Assembly (NCBI GenBank): GCA_017557185.1
Contig: JAFZAP010000051.1
Coordinates: forward strand, 1-64,000
Reading direction: 5' to 3'
DNA from: Prevotella sp.
GTDB taxonomy: Bacteria > Bacteroidota > Bacteroidia > Bacteroidales > Bacteroidaceae
DNA length: 64,000 nucleotides
The position numbers and the translations under genes are program-made. Every line of letters begins with the position of its first letter. Positions within the stretch are counted from its first letter, which is position 1. The notes under the pieces were generated by a model. That model did not search any database. It was not told where the DNA came from and saw only the letters and a list, made by a program, of their open reading frames with translations. Positions 7,547 to 15,689 of the stretch are shown here, in pieces.

Positions 7547-9196
7547 TTATTTCTTTATTTTATGATTAAACATCCTTTTTATCCTTTTTATCGTACTTAT
7601 AAGATTGACTTTAAGCATAGGAGGTGAAGATTGTAATTTCTGGTATAACCCAGACTCCATAAGTGATGGAACTTTGGGAACTTCCACCTTTATCCAATCT
7701 ATATCAATCTGGGGGAATTTTACATCCACATTATATTTCGGCTGCTGAATGGTAACAGCCATGTTGCTGACGAAATTTGGCATGGGTGCCATAATTGATT
7801 CAATCTGTGGTATCGGCAGCATCTGAATATCAATCTTCTTTTCCTTTTTACCAAATTCATCTTCTGCGGAAAGTGTATAAGTCATTGCTTTCTTTGGCTC
7901 TACTACTTTTGTACCTGAAGCATTTACTTCCTCATTGTCAAGCCAAACCTTCTTCGCATTCGTAACTTTCCATGATAATACGACTGGTATCGTAGGGAAT
8001 ACATTATACTTATCAGCAGAAAAGTCTATCTTACACTCGTCAAAAACTCTTATAGTTAATCTTTTTTCAATGTGTTGCCCATCGTTAGTGTCAACTATCA
8101 ATACATAGTCTGTGTCATCATCCAATTGCGCACTAAAGTTTCCTTTTGAACTACATATATTTGCGGCGTTTGACGTTGTATCTGATAAGGAAACTGATGC
8201 TTTAAACGGCACTTCCCATTTAATCGTGACGCTTTGCTCGTGACGAATTACTTTATCTGAAGATGCTGTAAAAAGGATTTTGTTTTTCAAAAGTGCATCA
8301 GTAAAAGGAAACAAATCATCAACAGATTTAAACTCCAAATATTTCTTTAAGACGGCAAGAAGATCTCTACATTCTTGACTTAGTTTATTTACCTTATTAT
8401 ATATGTCAGAGGCTTCTAATTCGGAAAAGTCTTGTTCAGAAAACAGAAATGAGAAATCAGAATCTTTTGTAATCTCCCACAATTCGAAATCCTCAGATAA
8501 TGCAATTATAGAAAGATAGATTATCAGTTCGGAGAAATAATCTGCCTTTTCGTTAGACAAGATTTGACTTGTAAACCTACTTGGATGCTGATAACCCTTA
8601 TATCCACTTGTTGTTTGAAGATAATTATTGCCTAATGCTGGTGTATAAAAACAGTCGTAGTCGATTACTTTTATTTCTCCATTGCTTGTTATTATGATAT
8701 TCTCATGCTGCAAATCTCCATGGGAAAACTTTAGCTGGTGGAAATATTCAAACATATCCAAAAGTTTCTTGGCTAAGTCTGAAAGTTGGTTCTTTTTTTT
8801 AGATTCACTTTCTTCGCTTTCGATAATGGCTTGAACATATTTCTTTAAAGGCTGACCTTCGACCCAATTCATCACCATTACATCTATCAAAGTTCGATCA
8901 ACAATAAGAGCCCTCTCTATGAATTCCACATCACATAAATAAGGGGCACCATATTTGTGGATATCTGGGGAGATGAGATTATATCTCTGTTTTATATTTC
9001 CAATTTCCTGATGCCATACACGAACTGCTTTTTTCTCATTTCCTTTCATGAATGGGAAAACGATACAGAATCCTCCTGCATAAGATTCTGGCCCTAATAT
9101 TCCATTGATAGGGAGAAAACCTTTTAATTGGGGAACTGATAATGAGCCCGTTCTCTCAATCGCTTGCGATATTTCGTCTTTTGTAGGTAATGCCAT
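7547..9196 (-). CDS. Protein kinase-like protein with C-terminal Ig-like domains
   Basis: A 549-residue protein. Residues 1-300 form a kinase-like domain: glycine-rich GPESYAGGF (35-43), catalytic H159-G-D161-LQHEN166 and D179-Y-D181 in place of DFG. The usual strand-3 lysine appears as arginine (AVRVW, ~57-61), as in its upstream paralogue, so this seems a family trait rather than decay. Residues ~315-460 look like two beta-sandwich (Ig-like) repeats, the second being VVLSWKVTNAKKVWLDNEEV. The C-terminus is basic (IKRIKRMFNHKIKK). It begins with the same MALPTKD as the paralogue 14 bases upstream, so the pair arose by duplication. Probable role: Ser/Thr phosphorylation of the vWA or membrane partner, opposed by the PP2C (inference from TerY-P triads). 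Confidence 0.8.
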   Translation of the reverse strand: MALPTKDEISQAIERTGSLSVPQLKGFLPINGILGPESYAGGFCIVFPFMKGNEKKAVRVWHQEIGNIKQRYNLISPDIHKYGAPYLCDVEFIERALIVDRTLIDVMVMNWVEGQPLKKYVQAIIESEESESKKKNQLSDLAKKLLDMFEYFHQLKFSHGDLQHENIIITSNGEIKVIDYDCFYTPALGNNYLQTTSGYKGYQHPSRFTSQILSNEKADYFSELIIYLSIIALSEDFELWEITKDSDFSFLFSEQDFSELEASDIYNKVNKLSQECRDLLAVLKKYLEFKSVDDLFPFTDALLKNKILFTASSDKVIRHEQSVTIKWEVPFKASVSLSDTTSNAANICSSKGNFSAQLDDDTDYVLIVDTNDGQHIEKRLTIRVFDECKIDFSADKYNVFPTIPVVLSWKVTNAKKVWLDNEEVNASGTKVVEPKKAMTYTLSAEDEFGKKEKKIDIQMLPIPQIESIMAPMPNFVSNMAVTIQQPKYNVDVKFPQIDIDWIKVEVPKVPSLMESGLYQKLQSSPPMLKVNLISTIKRIKRMFNHKIKK

Positions 9197-9210
9197 TAAT
9201 TGCCTATTTG

Positions 9211-10299
9211 TTAGTTCTGAGAATATCTTGCTTGAGCAGCAGCCTCATCAAAGTCAGGAATATCTATAACTTGTTTCTTATATGTAGCTTTAGGCTTCTG
9301 TGGCCCAATTAGATCTGTAATTAAGTCAGAATCCATCTGCATTCCTAAAGGTGCCTCCTCGTAATTATTTCTCAATGCATTCTCTAATGGCTTTATGTTA
9401 CTTGTATCAGAATAAGAGAGATTTTGTTTAAGTTCAGTAAGAAGTTGACGAATTTCAGAATTCTTGAATTGGGACACTCGTTTGTAAAGTTGGCTACTTG
9501 TTATGGAGTTCAAATCAGCCTCTGTAAATAATAGGCTATACTCATCCCTTTCTTCTAAAGGTTCCCACAAAGATAGATCTTCCGCGAAACAAAGCAACGA
9601 CAAATAGATGATTTGCTCTGAGAAATAGTCATCAGAGTGTGAAGCCTTGAAGGTATTATTCTTTCTGCTCGGATGTTGGTAAGCAGCCATACCATAAGTT
9701 ACCTGTTCTTCATCTGTAAATGTTGGAACATATAATGAATCATAGTCTACTAATCTAATCTCATTTTCTGGAGTTATAATAATATTTCCATGCTGTAAGT
9801 CTCCATGCGCAATATTTACACTGTGCAGATGCGAAACCATCTCTTTAAACTGAGATGCGAGATGGAGCAGGCATTGTTTCTTTTCCGAATCAGTTTTACC
9901 CAAACCTAAAACGACAGAATCTATGTAGGATACCAGATTCTTTCCGTTTACCCATTCCATTCTAACTGCATCTATCCTTTGCTCATTCCCATCTTCATCT
10001 ATGACCCGCAATGCATTATCAACATAATCAAACTCAACAAAATACGGTAAAGGATGAGAAGCAAGATAAGCCGATATCTTTTTCATGCGTTCCTTAATTC
10101 CGTCAATTTCTGTATGCCATACACGAAAAGCATATTTGTTAGTACCATTTGTGACAGGGTATACTAAGCAGAATCCTCCACTATAGCATTCTGGTCCGAT
10201 AACACCATCAATCGTATCATAACCCGATAGTTCTGGGTCGAGGATATTTCCACCATTTTCTAGAGCATTACTAATTTGATCTTTAGTTGGAAGTGCCAT
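9211..10299 (-). CDS. TerY-P-type protein kinase-like protein
   Basis: A 362-residue soluble kinase-like protein. Visible motifs are glycine-rich GPECYSGGF (35-43), AFRVW (57-61, Arg where most kinases have the ATP-binding Lys), catalytic H165-G-D167-LQHGN172 and metal-binding D185-Y-D187. The C-lobe runs to about 310, followed by a short tail with KKQVIDIPDFDEAAAQ. Its start overlaps the phosphatase stop by 17 bases, implying coupled translation and matched dosage. The genomic triad of a vWA protein, a PP2C phosphatase and a kinase of this type is the TerY-P module described for Ter-associated stress systems. Targets are not evident. Confidence 0.85.
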   Translation of the reverse strand: MALPTKDQISNALENGGNILDPELSGYDTIDGVIGPECYSGGFCLVYPVTNGTNKYAFRVWHTEIDGIKERMKKISAYLASHPLPYFVEFDYVDNALRVIDEDGNEQRIDAVRMEWVNGKNLVSYIDSVVLGLGKTDSEKKQCLLHLASQFKEMVSHLHSVNIAHGDLQHGNIIITPENEIRLVDYDSLYVPTFTDEEQVTYGMAAYQHPSRKNNTFKASHSDDYFSEQIIYLSLLCFAEDLSLWEPLEERDEYSLLFTEADLNSITSSQLYKRVSQFKNSEIRQLLTELKQNLSYSDTSNIKPLENALRNNYEEAPLGMQMDSDLITDLIGPQKPKATYKKQVIDIPDFDEAAAQARYSQN

Positions 10300-11335
10300 T
10301 TGTTAATTGTTTAATGTATGATAACAATTCTTTTACGCATTCTTTCAAATGGCGTTTGCTGTATTCATGATAACCATTTGATATTTTGTCTATTTCCTGA
10401 GTAATCCTATTTAGAGAAACGACTGATTTGCTGTCCTGTTTTACTATTGTTTGTGGAGGATTCATTTCTGGTTTCTCATTCATAAAATCATTATTGGATA
10501 TGTCTACAGTTATATTGGAAGATGCACCTTCATTTTCTTTTGCAATTAAGGAGTCTATATCATCCACTTGTCCCTGATTTGAACAGAATGAGATGGCCTT
10601 ATCGCCGTTCTCTTTTATCTTTAGAACTATAATTGTTGTGTCATCGTCTTTTAATAACAATTGTTGACGTTCTTTGTCAACGAAAGTTTCGAAATCAGCA
10701 TGACTGCGAATACTTAGCAAATTCTTTCTCTTTTCAATGGTCGTTTCTAAAAACCAATCGGATAAGGCATCGGTCATCAGAACGAAGAATGCAACGTTAT
10801 CATAAGTACCTTCACGTCTGATAAGAGTACCATTATTTTGTTCCTTTTTACTCCCAAAATATTCAGGAAAGTTATCAAAACCTCGGCCATCCATAGAGGC
10901 TACTTTCCTTATTATTTCAAATGATTTATCTACAACGAACAAATAACTGTCACCAATTGCTTGGCATGCCCACCCCTTTTCATCTAAAGATAGACCCACA
11001 AATGTTGATGCGGCAAAATCGGCTTTTTCCAACCCCATCTCATAAATAAACTTCTCGTCGTCTGTAAGATTTGAAATTTTATGACTACGTATTTCCTCCC
11101 ATTTTGAGATTAGCTCATCTTCTCTGACTAATTGGGAATTATCAGAAAAAAGCATGGGATGCTCTATAAAATCTTTACACAACAACGTAGCCCATTCACC
11201 AGGAAAAAGAGAATTGCCAACACCATCAGCTATGGCGAAACATTTATTGGTTTCGCCATAGCCAAATCTGTCAGCACACTGGCTATATTTATCTCCGATA
11301 TGAGGAAGAATGAATGCGGAATACTCTATCTGCAT
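10283..11335 (-). CDS. PP2C-family Ser/Thr protein phosphatase
   Basis: A PP2C (PPM) phosphatase of 350 residues counted from ATG 11335, which lies one base after the vWA stop codon and is a better start than the TTG-type start 36 bases upstream. Metal-binding motifs are present: AIADGVGNS (D37, G38), TFVGLSLDEKGW...QAIGDSY, MTDALSDW and the terminal DDDTTIIVL. After the catalytic domain (about 245 residues) comes a linker rich in N, S and D and a helical, basic C-terminal segment (ISNGYHEYSKRHLKECVKEL) that may dock a partner. It should reverse the action of the two kinases encoded immediately downstream. Soluble, with no signal peptide. Confidence 0.9.
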   Translation of the reverse strand: MQIEYSAFILPHIGDKYSQCADRFGYGETNKCFAIADGVGNSLFPGEWATLLCKDFIEHPMLFSDNSQLVREDELISKWEEIRSHKISNLTDDEKFIYEMGLEKADFAASTFVGLSLDEKGWACQAIGDSYLFVVDKSFEIIRKVASMDGRGFDNFPEYFGSKKEQNNGTLIRREGTYDNVAFFVLMTDALSDWFLETTIEKRKNLLSIRSHADFETFVDKERQQLLLKDDDTTIIVLKIKENGDKAISFCSNQGQVDDIDSLIAKENEGASSNITVDISNNDFMNEKPEMNPPQTIVKQDSKSVVSLNRITQEIDKISNGYHEYSKRHLKECVKELLSYIKQLTNGTSN

Positions 11336-11336
11336 A

Positions 11337-12119
11337 TTATTTCTGAGAAACGGCAGAGCCAAATCGAACAAATCTTACAAGTGTATCTCCTTTGGCATTG
11401 ACAACAAAACCTTTCGCACCAGGGAATATTCCCTCCAACTTTTGTTGTTTAGCAACCTGAATAAACTCAGGCGACATCTCACTAGATATATCAAAAAGGA
11501 ATTCACCTGCTTCGACTCCATTTAATTGTGATTTCTCTGAAGGGAATCTGATTTCTGCAGTTTCCTCAGAATCATCCATGTGAATATTGAATAGCAAAAC
11601 ATTCCCATCAGGAGTATTCATGTTCATTATTTTCTTTGCCTCAATAGTTGCTGAATTCCTATCATCAGGATAGCCATCAGTAATATTAATCACAATCGGT
11701 GCAGGTATTCCAGCTCGAGGGTCGTTAGCACAAATATTCTGCCGGGTAGTTATCCAGGTAGAAAGACATTTATTTGCTAACATAAAAGCTTGTGCCATGG
11801 GTGTTCCTCCGTATGATTTAGGCGCAATAATTGTTGTATTGTTAGCTTTACAGTTCTTCAAGTCTTCGACAAAATCTGTCATCCAACCTTCACGAATAAC
11901 AGAAACGCCCTGTTCGTTTCCATAACCAATAATTGTAATATATACACGATTCCTTATTTCCGTTCCTTGAACACATCCCCGAAACGTATCCATAATTGCC
12001 GCATGTACAGCTTCTGCCGCCTTTACTTCATTTTGTCCACTCATAGAGCCAGACTGATCAATCAAATAAATTAGATGTCCGGGAGATTTACTTCCCCACA
12101 TTAAAGAATAGTTTGCCAT
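11337..12119 (-). CDS. TerY-like von Willebrand factor A domain protein
   Basis: A 260-residue protein that is a single vWA domain with an intact MIDAS: D21-Q-S23-G-S25 (IDQSGSMSG), the Thr in SYGGTPMAQA and the Asp in NITDGYPDD. The length and the SGQNEVKAAEAVHAAI helix fit TerY-type proteins. vWA domains of this kind bind partner proteins through a metal ion and can be regulated by phosphorylation. It is the first gene of the tight operon (1-base gap to the phosphatase). No clear promoter box lies between its ATG and the terminator of the upstream RNA, so transcription may come from a weak local promoter or from read-through of the RNA gene. Confidence 0.9.
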   Translation of the reverse strand: MANYSLMWGSKSPGHLIYLIDQSGSMSGQNEVKAAEAVHAAIMDTFRGCVQGTEIRNRVYITIIGYGNEQGVSVIREGWMTDFVEDLKNCKANNTTIIAPKSYGGTPMAQAFMLANKCLSTWITTRQNICANDPRAGIPAPIVINITDGYPDDRNSATIEAKKIMNMNTPDGNVLLFNIHMDDSEETAEIRFPSEKSQLNGVEAGEFLFDISSEMSPEFIQVAKQQKLEGIFPGAKGFVVNAKGDTLVRFVRFGSAVSQK

Positions 12120-12188
12120 ATTAATTAAAGTATGTTCTGCCTAGCTCCCTCTGGCAGATGTTATTGCTTAGGTTAGATACATACATAC

Positions 12189-12222
12189 AAAAACGTGGAG
12201 CCAGTTCTGTGCCCGGTCCACG
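12189..12222 (-). terminator. Intrinsic terminator of the structured RNA
   Basis: On the minus strand CGTGGA (12217-12222 side) pairs with TCCACG (12194-12199 side), followed by TTTTT. Three bases of the 5' arm are shared with the outer stem of the rod (12220-12228), so rod closure and terminator compete. Confidence 0.75.
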
Positions 12223-12484
12223 ATGTAAAGGCCTTCGCATTGCCCTGTCTGTCTAACCGAGCAACGATGAAAGCCCCACGCCGATGTATGCTTCATAACA
12301 CATTATAATACTAATGTGCAAAGTGCTACACCTCTAAGGGGCGTTCCCGTTGCTTTGTTTTTGACAGACAGTTTGAAGTTGCGAAGTTCTTACATCGTCA
12401 AAACCAAAGCGTTCAGAAAACGCCTTTAATATGTATGTGTCCCACCCTGTCTGATTTATTCAAATATCAGCATCGGGGTTTGGA
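12189..12484 (-). ncRNA. Structured non-coding RNA, 6S-like rod
   Basis: Between a promoter box (12490-12497) and a terminator (12189-12222) lies an RNA of about 295 nt with perfectly nested pairings: 12390-12398 with 12220-12228, 12380-12386 with 12233-12239, 12363-12371 with 12245-12253, 12348-12354 with 12260-12266, 12338-12342 with 12273-12277, and the tip 12313-12318 with 12299-12304. This gives a 179-nt rod with a large bubble (about 20 nt on each side: 12319-12337 and 12278-12298) below a short terminal hairpin, the overall shape and length of 6S RNA. An outer pairing ACATACATA/TATGTATGT (12430-12440 with 12179-12187) and a 5' hairpin (GCGTT/AACGC) add to it. Structure is well supported. 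Identity as 6S is inference, and a regulatory leader of the operon is the alternative. Confidence 0.7.
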
Positions 12485-12489
12485 CGTTG

Positions 12490-12497
12490 CAAATATA
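12490..12497 (-). promoter_or_regulatory. -7 promoter box of the structured RNA
   Basis: TATATTTG matches TAnnTTTG. A TTTG lies only 16 bases upstream (12514-12517), a shorter spacing than usual. Confidence 0.6.
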
Positions 12498-12719
12498 CAA
12501 ATAAATCCGTAAACAAAAAAGAAATCAGCGAAATATTTGTATGAAATATCCCACTGATTGTATGAAATTGTAAAAAGGAGTTGTTTTTTACACTCTAGAA
12601 ACAATTTTAGTTCAAAATCCTGCATTTCCTACACCAGTCCTGCAAGCAGGAAATGGAAAATGGAGAATGGAGAATGGAGAATCATGATAAAATCCTGCAT
12701 ATCCTGCACTTCCTACACC

Positions 12720-12800
12720 TAAAAGTGCTGCGCACGTTCAAATGGTTCAAGGCGCAAGCGCGTTCAAATAGTTCAAGACAGCAAGCTGTTGTGTAAGGAG
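12720..12800. repeat. GTTCAA-linked variable hairpins, cluster 1
   Basis: Three different small palindromes (GTGCTGCGCAC, GGCGCAAGCGCG, ACAGCAAGCTGT) are separated by GTTCAA(A) linkers, the pattern repeated at many intergenic sites of this window. Confidence 0.75.
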
Positions 12801-12836
12801 CCCCACCCCTAACCCTCCCCCATAGGGAGGGAGAAA
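12796..12836. repeat. GC-rich palindromic repeat
   Basis: CCCTCCCCCATAGGGAGGG palindrome preceded by GAGCCCCACCCCTAAC. Same family as copies at 13379, 28771, 30955, 35797, 47515, 51245, 52976, 54828, 55198 and 57948. Confidence 0.8.
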
Positions 12837-13182
12837 GGTTGCCGAGCTGTGTTCCAAAGGTTCAAAGTTCAATAGCACCTTCGGCGCGTGCAAAGTGCTT
12901 ACGGCACATGCAAGTCAACTGCCATTTTATTCATTTATCAAAATGTATTGCATAAAAAAGTACTTATTTTATGCAGTAAGAGATTAAAACTGCATAAAAA
13001 CCACCAATATATTGAAGAATTTTTGGGGAACTATATACAATTAGACCCTCCGAACCTTTTAGACATACGAGACAGACGGACAGATGATTTTAAATATATC
13101 GCCTTCGGCGAGAAATCTTACAAAATCTTATTCAAAATTAGACAGAGAGACAAAGAGTCGAACACGAATGTCACGAATTGCA

Positions 13183-13234
13183 CGAAGGAAATGGGACAAT
13201 GGAGGGCCATTCGTTGAATTCGAATCATTAGCAG
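13183..13234. repeat. Internally deleted copy of the MITE-like element
   Basis: The left end resembles the terminal repeat at 32723 (about 20 of 24 positions) and is joined directly to the right flank CATTCGTTGAATTCG...ATTAGCAG seen at 32868. The central ~120 bases are missing. Confidence 0.5.
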
Positions 13235-13378
13235 ATGAAATAATGTTGTTTTATGTTCTTTCTCCGCTTCGCTATGAAAGCGGCAAAGCCGAGCGGTTTA
13301 TGTTGTTTTCGAAATCCTGCTTAGGGGTCAAAAAGTATATAATTACCATTTATTTTGCCGAAGCCTGCGCCTCGGGTA

Positions 13379-13426
13379 AGGGAGCCCCACCCCTAGCCCT
13401 CCCCCATAGGGAGGGAGGAGTCTGAA
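13379..13426. repeat. GC-rich palindromic repeat
   Basis: Near-identical to the copy at 12796: GAGCCCCACCCCTAGCCCTCC followed by CCATAGGGAGGGAGG. Confidence 0.8.
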
Positions 13427-13446
13427 ACTGGGTAAAGGGCATCTAC

Positions 13447-15459
13447 TCATGATTCTTCATGTGGTTGTCGTGAGGTGAGGTAATAGCCGCGAATGCCATT
13501 CAGAGCACCTTCGGGATAACGCATGCGCTTAAGGGCCCGGCCGAGTTTGGCAAGGGTGGGAACATCGGCAGCGGGAAGTTGACGGCGCAACTGCTGCTGG
13601 ATGGCGGTGGTGGTCATGAAGTGATCCTTGTCGCGAGGGACGGGTTCATAGAGGGAAGTGAGGACTTCCTCGACCGTTGTGCGCATCTGGTAGGAAGCGT
13701 TATGTGCCGTAATAGCCTGCTCATCATCGTTGTCGAACCAGTACTGGACACCGTGTTCTATCTCCCAGACGGCCTGCGCATACATCTGCTTGTAGTTCAC
13801 TCGTTCGGGAATCACAGCCTGCCCCGTCATCTCGACACACAAATAGCGGCGACTACCCGTAGGATCGGTGAGCGGATGGCGGTCGTTGGTGGTGGCGATG
13901 AACGAGCACAGGCGCGGGGTCATCGTGTACTGATCCGAGCGCATCTTCCGCATCTGTACATCTTTTTCCGTGAGCAACCGCTTGATCTTCGCCTGCTCGC
14001 GCTCGGTTTTGCTGTTGTATTCGTCGATGTTCACGAGCCACATGCGCCCCATCACCCTTTCCACCTGTTCGGCATTATCCATCTTGATGTCGTCCATATA
14101 GTATTCACGCAGAGAATAAGGCAGGATGTTCTTACAGAAAGTGGACTTCTTCATGGCCTGTGAGCCAATGAGCAGCGGAACCATCGAGTTGCCGTGATCG
14201 CGATTCTTGTCGAGTGCCTGCGCCACCATCGCGAGGAACCAGCGATGGAAGTACTTCGGCCAGTCGGCATAGTCAGTCTTCAGACAGCGCGCATACTCCT
14301 CGATATAATCATGCTGCCGATCCCACTGCCCTACCCCGGCGAGGAATTCGTGGATGGGATTGTACCGCTCGACAAGCGATGAGTTGACATACAGTTCGAT
14401 GTCAATCATCCAACCCTGCCCACCATCCAACATCTCTTCGAAGGCGATGCGCTTCAGGTCGCGATCGGTCAACGGCTGCCACGAGGCGAGAGACTGGTCA
14501 TTGGGCCGGAACTCCGTCACTTGTTTCACCTCATTGTAGCGCAGTTGGTAGCGGCGGTCGAAGAAGTCGCGGATGGTACGGGCGATGCGCTCCTTCTGGT
14601 TCATCTGCGAAATGGTCTTGCCCTGATACCTGCGGACGTATGCCGTGCGGAAGATCTTTCGCACGAGGTCTTCGTGCTGGCGGAAACGCTGTTGACGGAG
14701 GGTTCGCTTCACACAGACTTCCTCCCCCAGCTTCGCCTTACGGCAGTAGTCGGCAAGCATCACCAGCGCCTGTTCCACGTCTTCTTCGTCGGGATAGTCT
14801 TCGAGGGCACGGCGCAGACAGGTGTAATACTCCAGGCGCAACTGGTCGTAGGCCTCCTCATCAGACACACTTTCCACAAAGCCGTTCGTACTCACCTCCA
14901 CGCCCTGATACCTCGCCAGCGGATTCTCGTCTTTGATGACCACAGGAAACGCCTGGGCATCAGCATGATAGTAAACCTGCGGATCGTAACACAGCCTACA
15001 CCCCGACTCCAACGACAGTTCTTGCGGCTGCAACTGGCAATCTGTCATCGACTGGTAGTAAGCAGCTACGGAGTGTTGTGCCTGCTGCAATAGCTGCAGG
15101 TATTCGTCGACGTCCTTCGGTTCATGACCGTCGGCAAAGGCCACACGGACAACCACGTAAAACTCCTTGGCAAGGTCATCGAGGAAGGCAAGAACCGTAT
15201 ATGGCACCTGTCTCGCCCTTTGCTGCCACAAGCGCGCCTGCTGTTCGCTGCTGGCCTCAGCCTTCATCAACAGCAAACCCGTCATGCGACGCACGTCGGC
15301 AAAACCCTTCTGGCCGAACGTCGCGCTGAACAACAAGTGCGGCAGCTCCTGCATCTCAAGGGTTTTCGCACTACGCATTTTCTCTACTACGGCACTGAGC
15401 TCGGTGGTTACCGGCTTCCGAAACGTGCCATTCTTTTCAGTTACCTTTGATATCTTCAT
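13447..15459 (-). CDS. VirE/VapE-type P-loop protein
   Basis: A 670-residue protein of the kind annotated in Bacteroidales as VirE N-terminal domain protein. Residues ~55-125 resemble the BT4734-like N-terminal domain (GLLLMKAEA...VVVRVAFADG). Residues ~410-560 form the VapE-like ATPase: LLIGSQAMKKSTFCKNILP as Walker A (about 431-441), MWLVNIDEYN as Walker B and FIATTNDRHPLTDPTGSRR as the sensor region. The P-loop reads GSQAMKKS, with Lys where classical GxxxxGKS has Gly. These proteins are found in mobile or phage-derived islands and as isolated chromosomal genes; here no integrase or other phage gene is near. The C-terminus (VPTLAKLGRALKRMRYPEGA) looks like a small DNA-binding module. Biochemical role unproven; primase/helicase-like activity is inference. 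Confidence 0.8.
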   Translation of the reverse strand: MKISKVTEKNGTFRKPVTTELSAVVEKMRSAKTLEMQELPHLLFSATFGQKGFADVRRMTGLLLMKAEASSEQQARLWQQRARQVPYTVLAFLDDLAKEFYVVVRVAFADGHEPKDVDEYLQLLQQAQHSVAAYYQSMTDCQLQPQELSLESGCRLCYDPQVYYHADAQAFPVVIKDENPLARYQGVEVSTNGFVESVSDEEAYDQLRLEYYTCLRRALEDYPDEEDVEQALVMLADYCRKAKLGEEVCVKRTLRQQRFRQHEDLVRKIFRTAYVRRYQGKTISQMNQKERIARTIRDFFDRRYQLRYNEVKQVTEFRPNDQSLASWQPLTDRDLKRIAFEEMLDGGQGWMIDIELYVNSSLVERYNPIHEFLAGVGQWDRQHDYIEEYARCLKTDYADWPKYFHRWFLAMVAQALDKNRDHGNSMVPLLIGSQAMKKSTFCKNILPYSLREYYMDDIKMDNAEQVERVMGRMWLVNIDEYNSKTEREQAKIKRLLTEKDVQMRKMRSDQYTMTPRLCSFIATTNDRHPLTDPTGSRRYLCVEMTGQAVIPERVNYKQMYAQAVWEIEHGVQYWFDNDDEQAITAHNASYQMRTTVEEVLTSLYEPVPRDKDHFMTTTAIQQQLRRQLPAADVPTLAKLGRALKRMRYPEGALNGIRGYYLTSRQPHEES

Positions 15460-15485
15460 AAGCTTGTATTCTTAAATTACAACTG

Positions 15486-15516
15486 CAAAGATACAAAAAA
15501 AATGCATACGCTGCAA
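15486..15516 (-). promoter_or_regulatory. Promoter of the VirE-like gene
   Basis: TTGC (15513-15516), 19 bases, then TATCTTTG (15486-15493), about 27 bases before the ATG. A full match to the Bacteroidota promoter pattern. Confidence 0.8.
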
Positions 15517-15527
15517 TACCCAAATCG

Positions 15528-15643
15528 TGTACAAATTGTACATGTACGGGGGATTTAATATACATGCCGTCCGTACAAAAAGTACACAATAAAGGTATTC
15601 GGAATCCGGCTGACCCGGACTCCGAATACCAAGCACATGTACC
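15528..15643. promoter_or_regulatory. GTAC-motif cluster and 10-bp inverted repeat upstream of the VirE-like gene
   Basis: Just upstream of the promoter are TGTACAAATTGTACA (15528-15542), TGTACGGG, GTACAAAAAGTAC (15573-15585) and ATGTACCCG (near 15636). Between the last two lies a perfect 10-bp inverted repeat (15594-15603 with 15621-15630) with inner CCGG pairs. Repeated GTAC half-sites suggest binding of a dimeric regulator; the hairpin could be a terminator or operator (inference). Confidence 0.5.
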
Positions 15644-15689
15644 CGTTTTTGGAATTCTAGTTAATCTTTCTTAATAACCTGTTAAATTG

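Larger units (their letters stand above)
12500..13446. other. Long intergenic stretch made of repeats
   Basis: No convincing gene. It holds short direct repeats (TGGAGAATG units near 12655-12685; TCCTGCATTTCCTACACC variants near 12620 and 12693), GTTCAA-linked hairpins (12720-12800), a GC-rich palindrome (12796-12836), an AATTAGACCCT motif shared with 51110 and 15895, a GACATACGA repeat (13062-13086), an internally deleted MITE-like copy (13183-13234) and another GC-rich palindrome (13379-13426). Frames at 12888-13425 consist of these repeats and are not credible proteins. Confidence 0.6.

Noticed and set aside
12189-12484. RNase P RNA or SRP RNA
   Set aside because: The conserved RNase P core words (such as GAGGAAAGTCC) and the SRP GGAAGG-type tetraloop region are absent; the rod with a central bubble fits 6S better.
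12888-13425. Two overlapping plus-strand frames of about 110 codons
   Set aside because: Made of intergenic repeats (GACATACG, MITE remnant, GC-rich palindrome), with no promoter or protein features.
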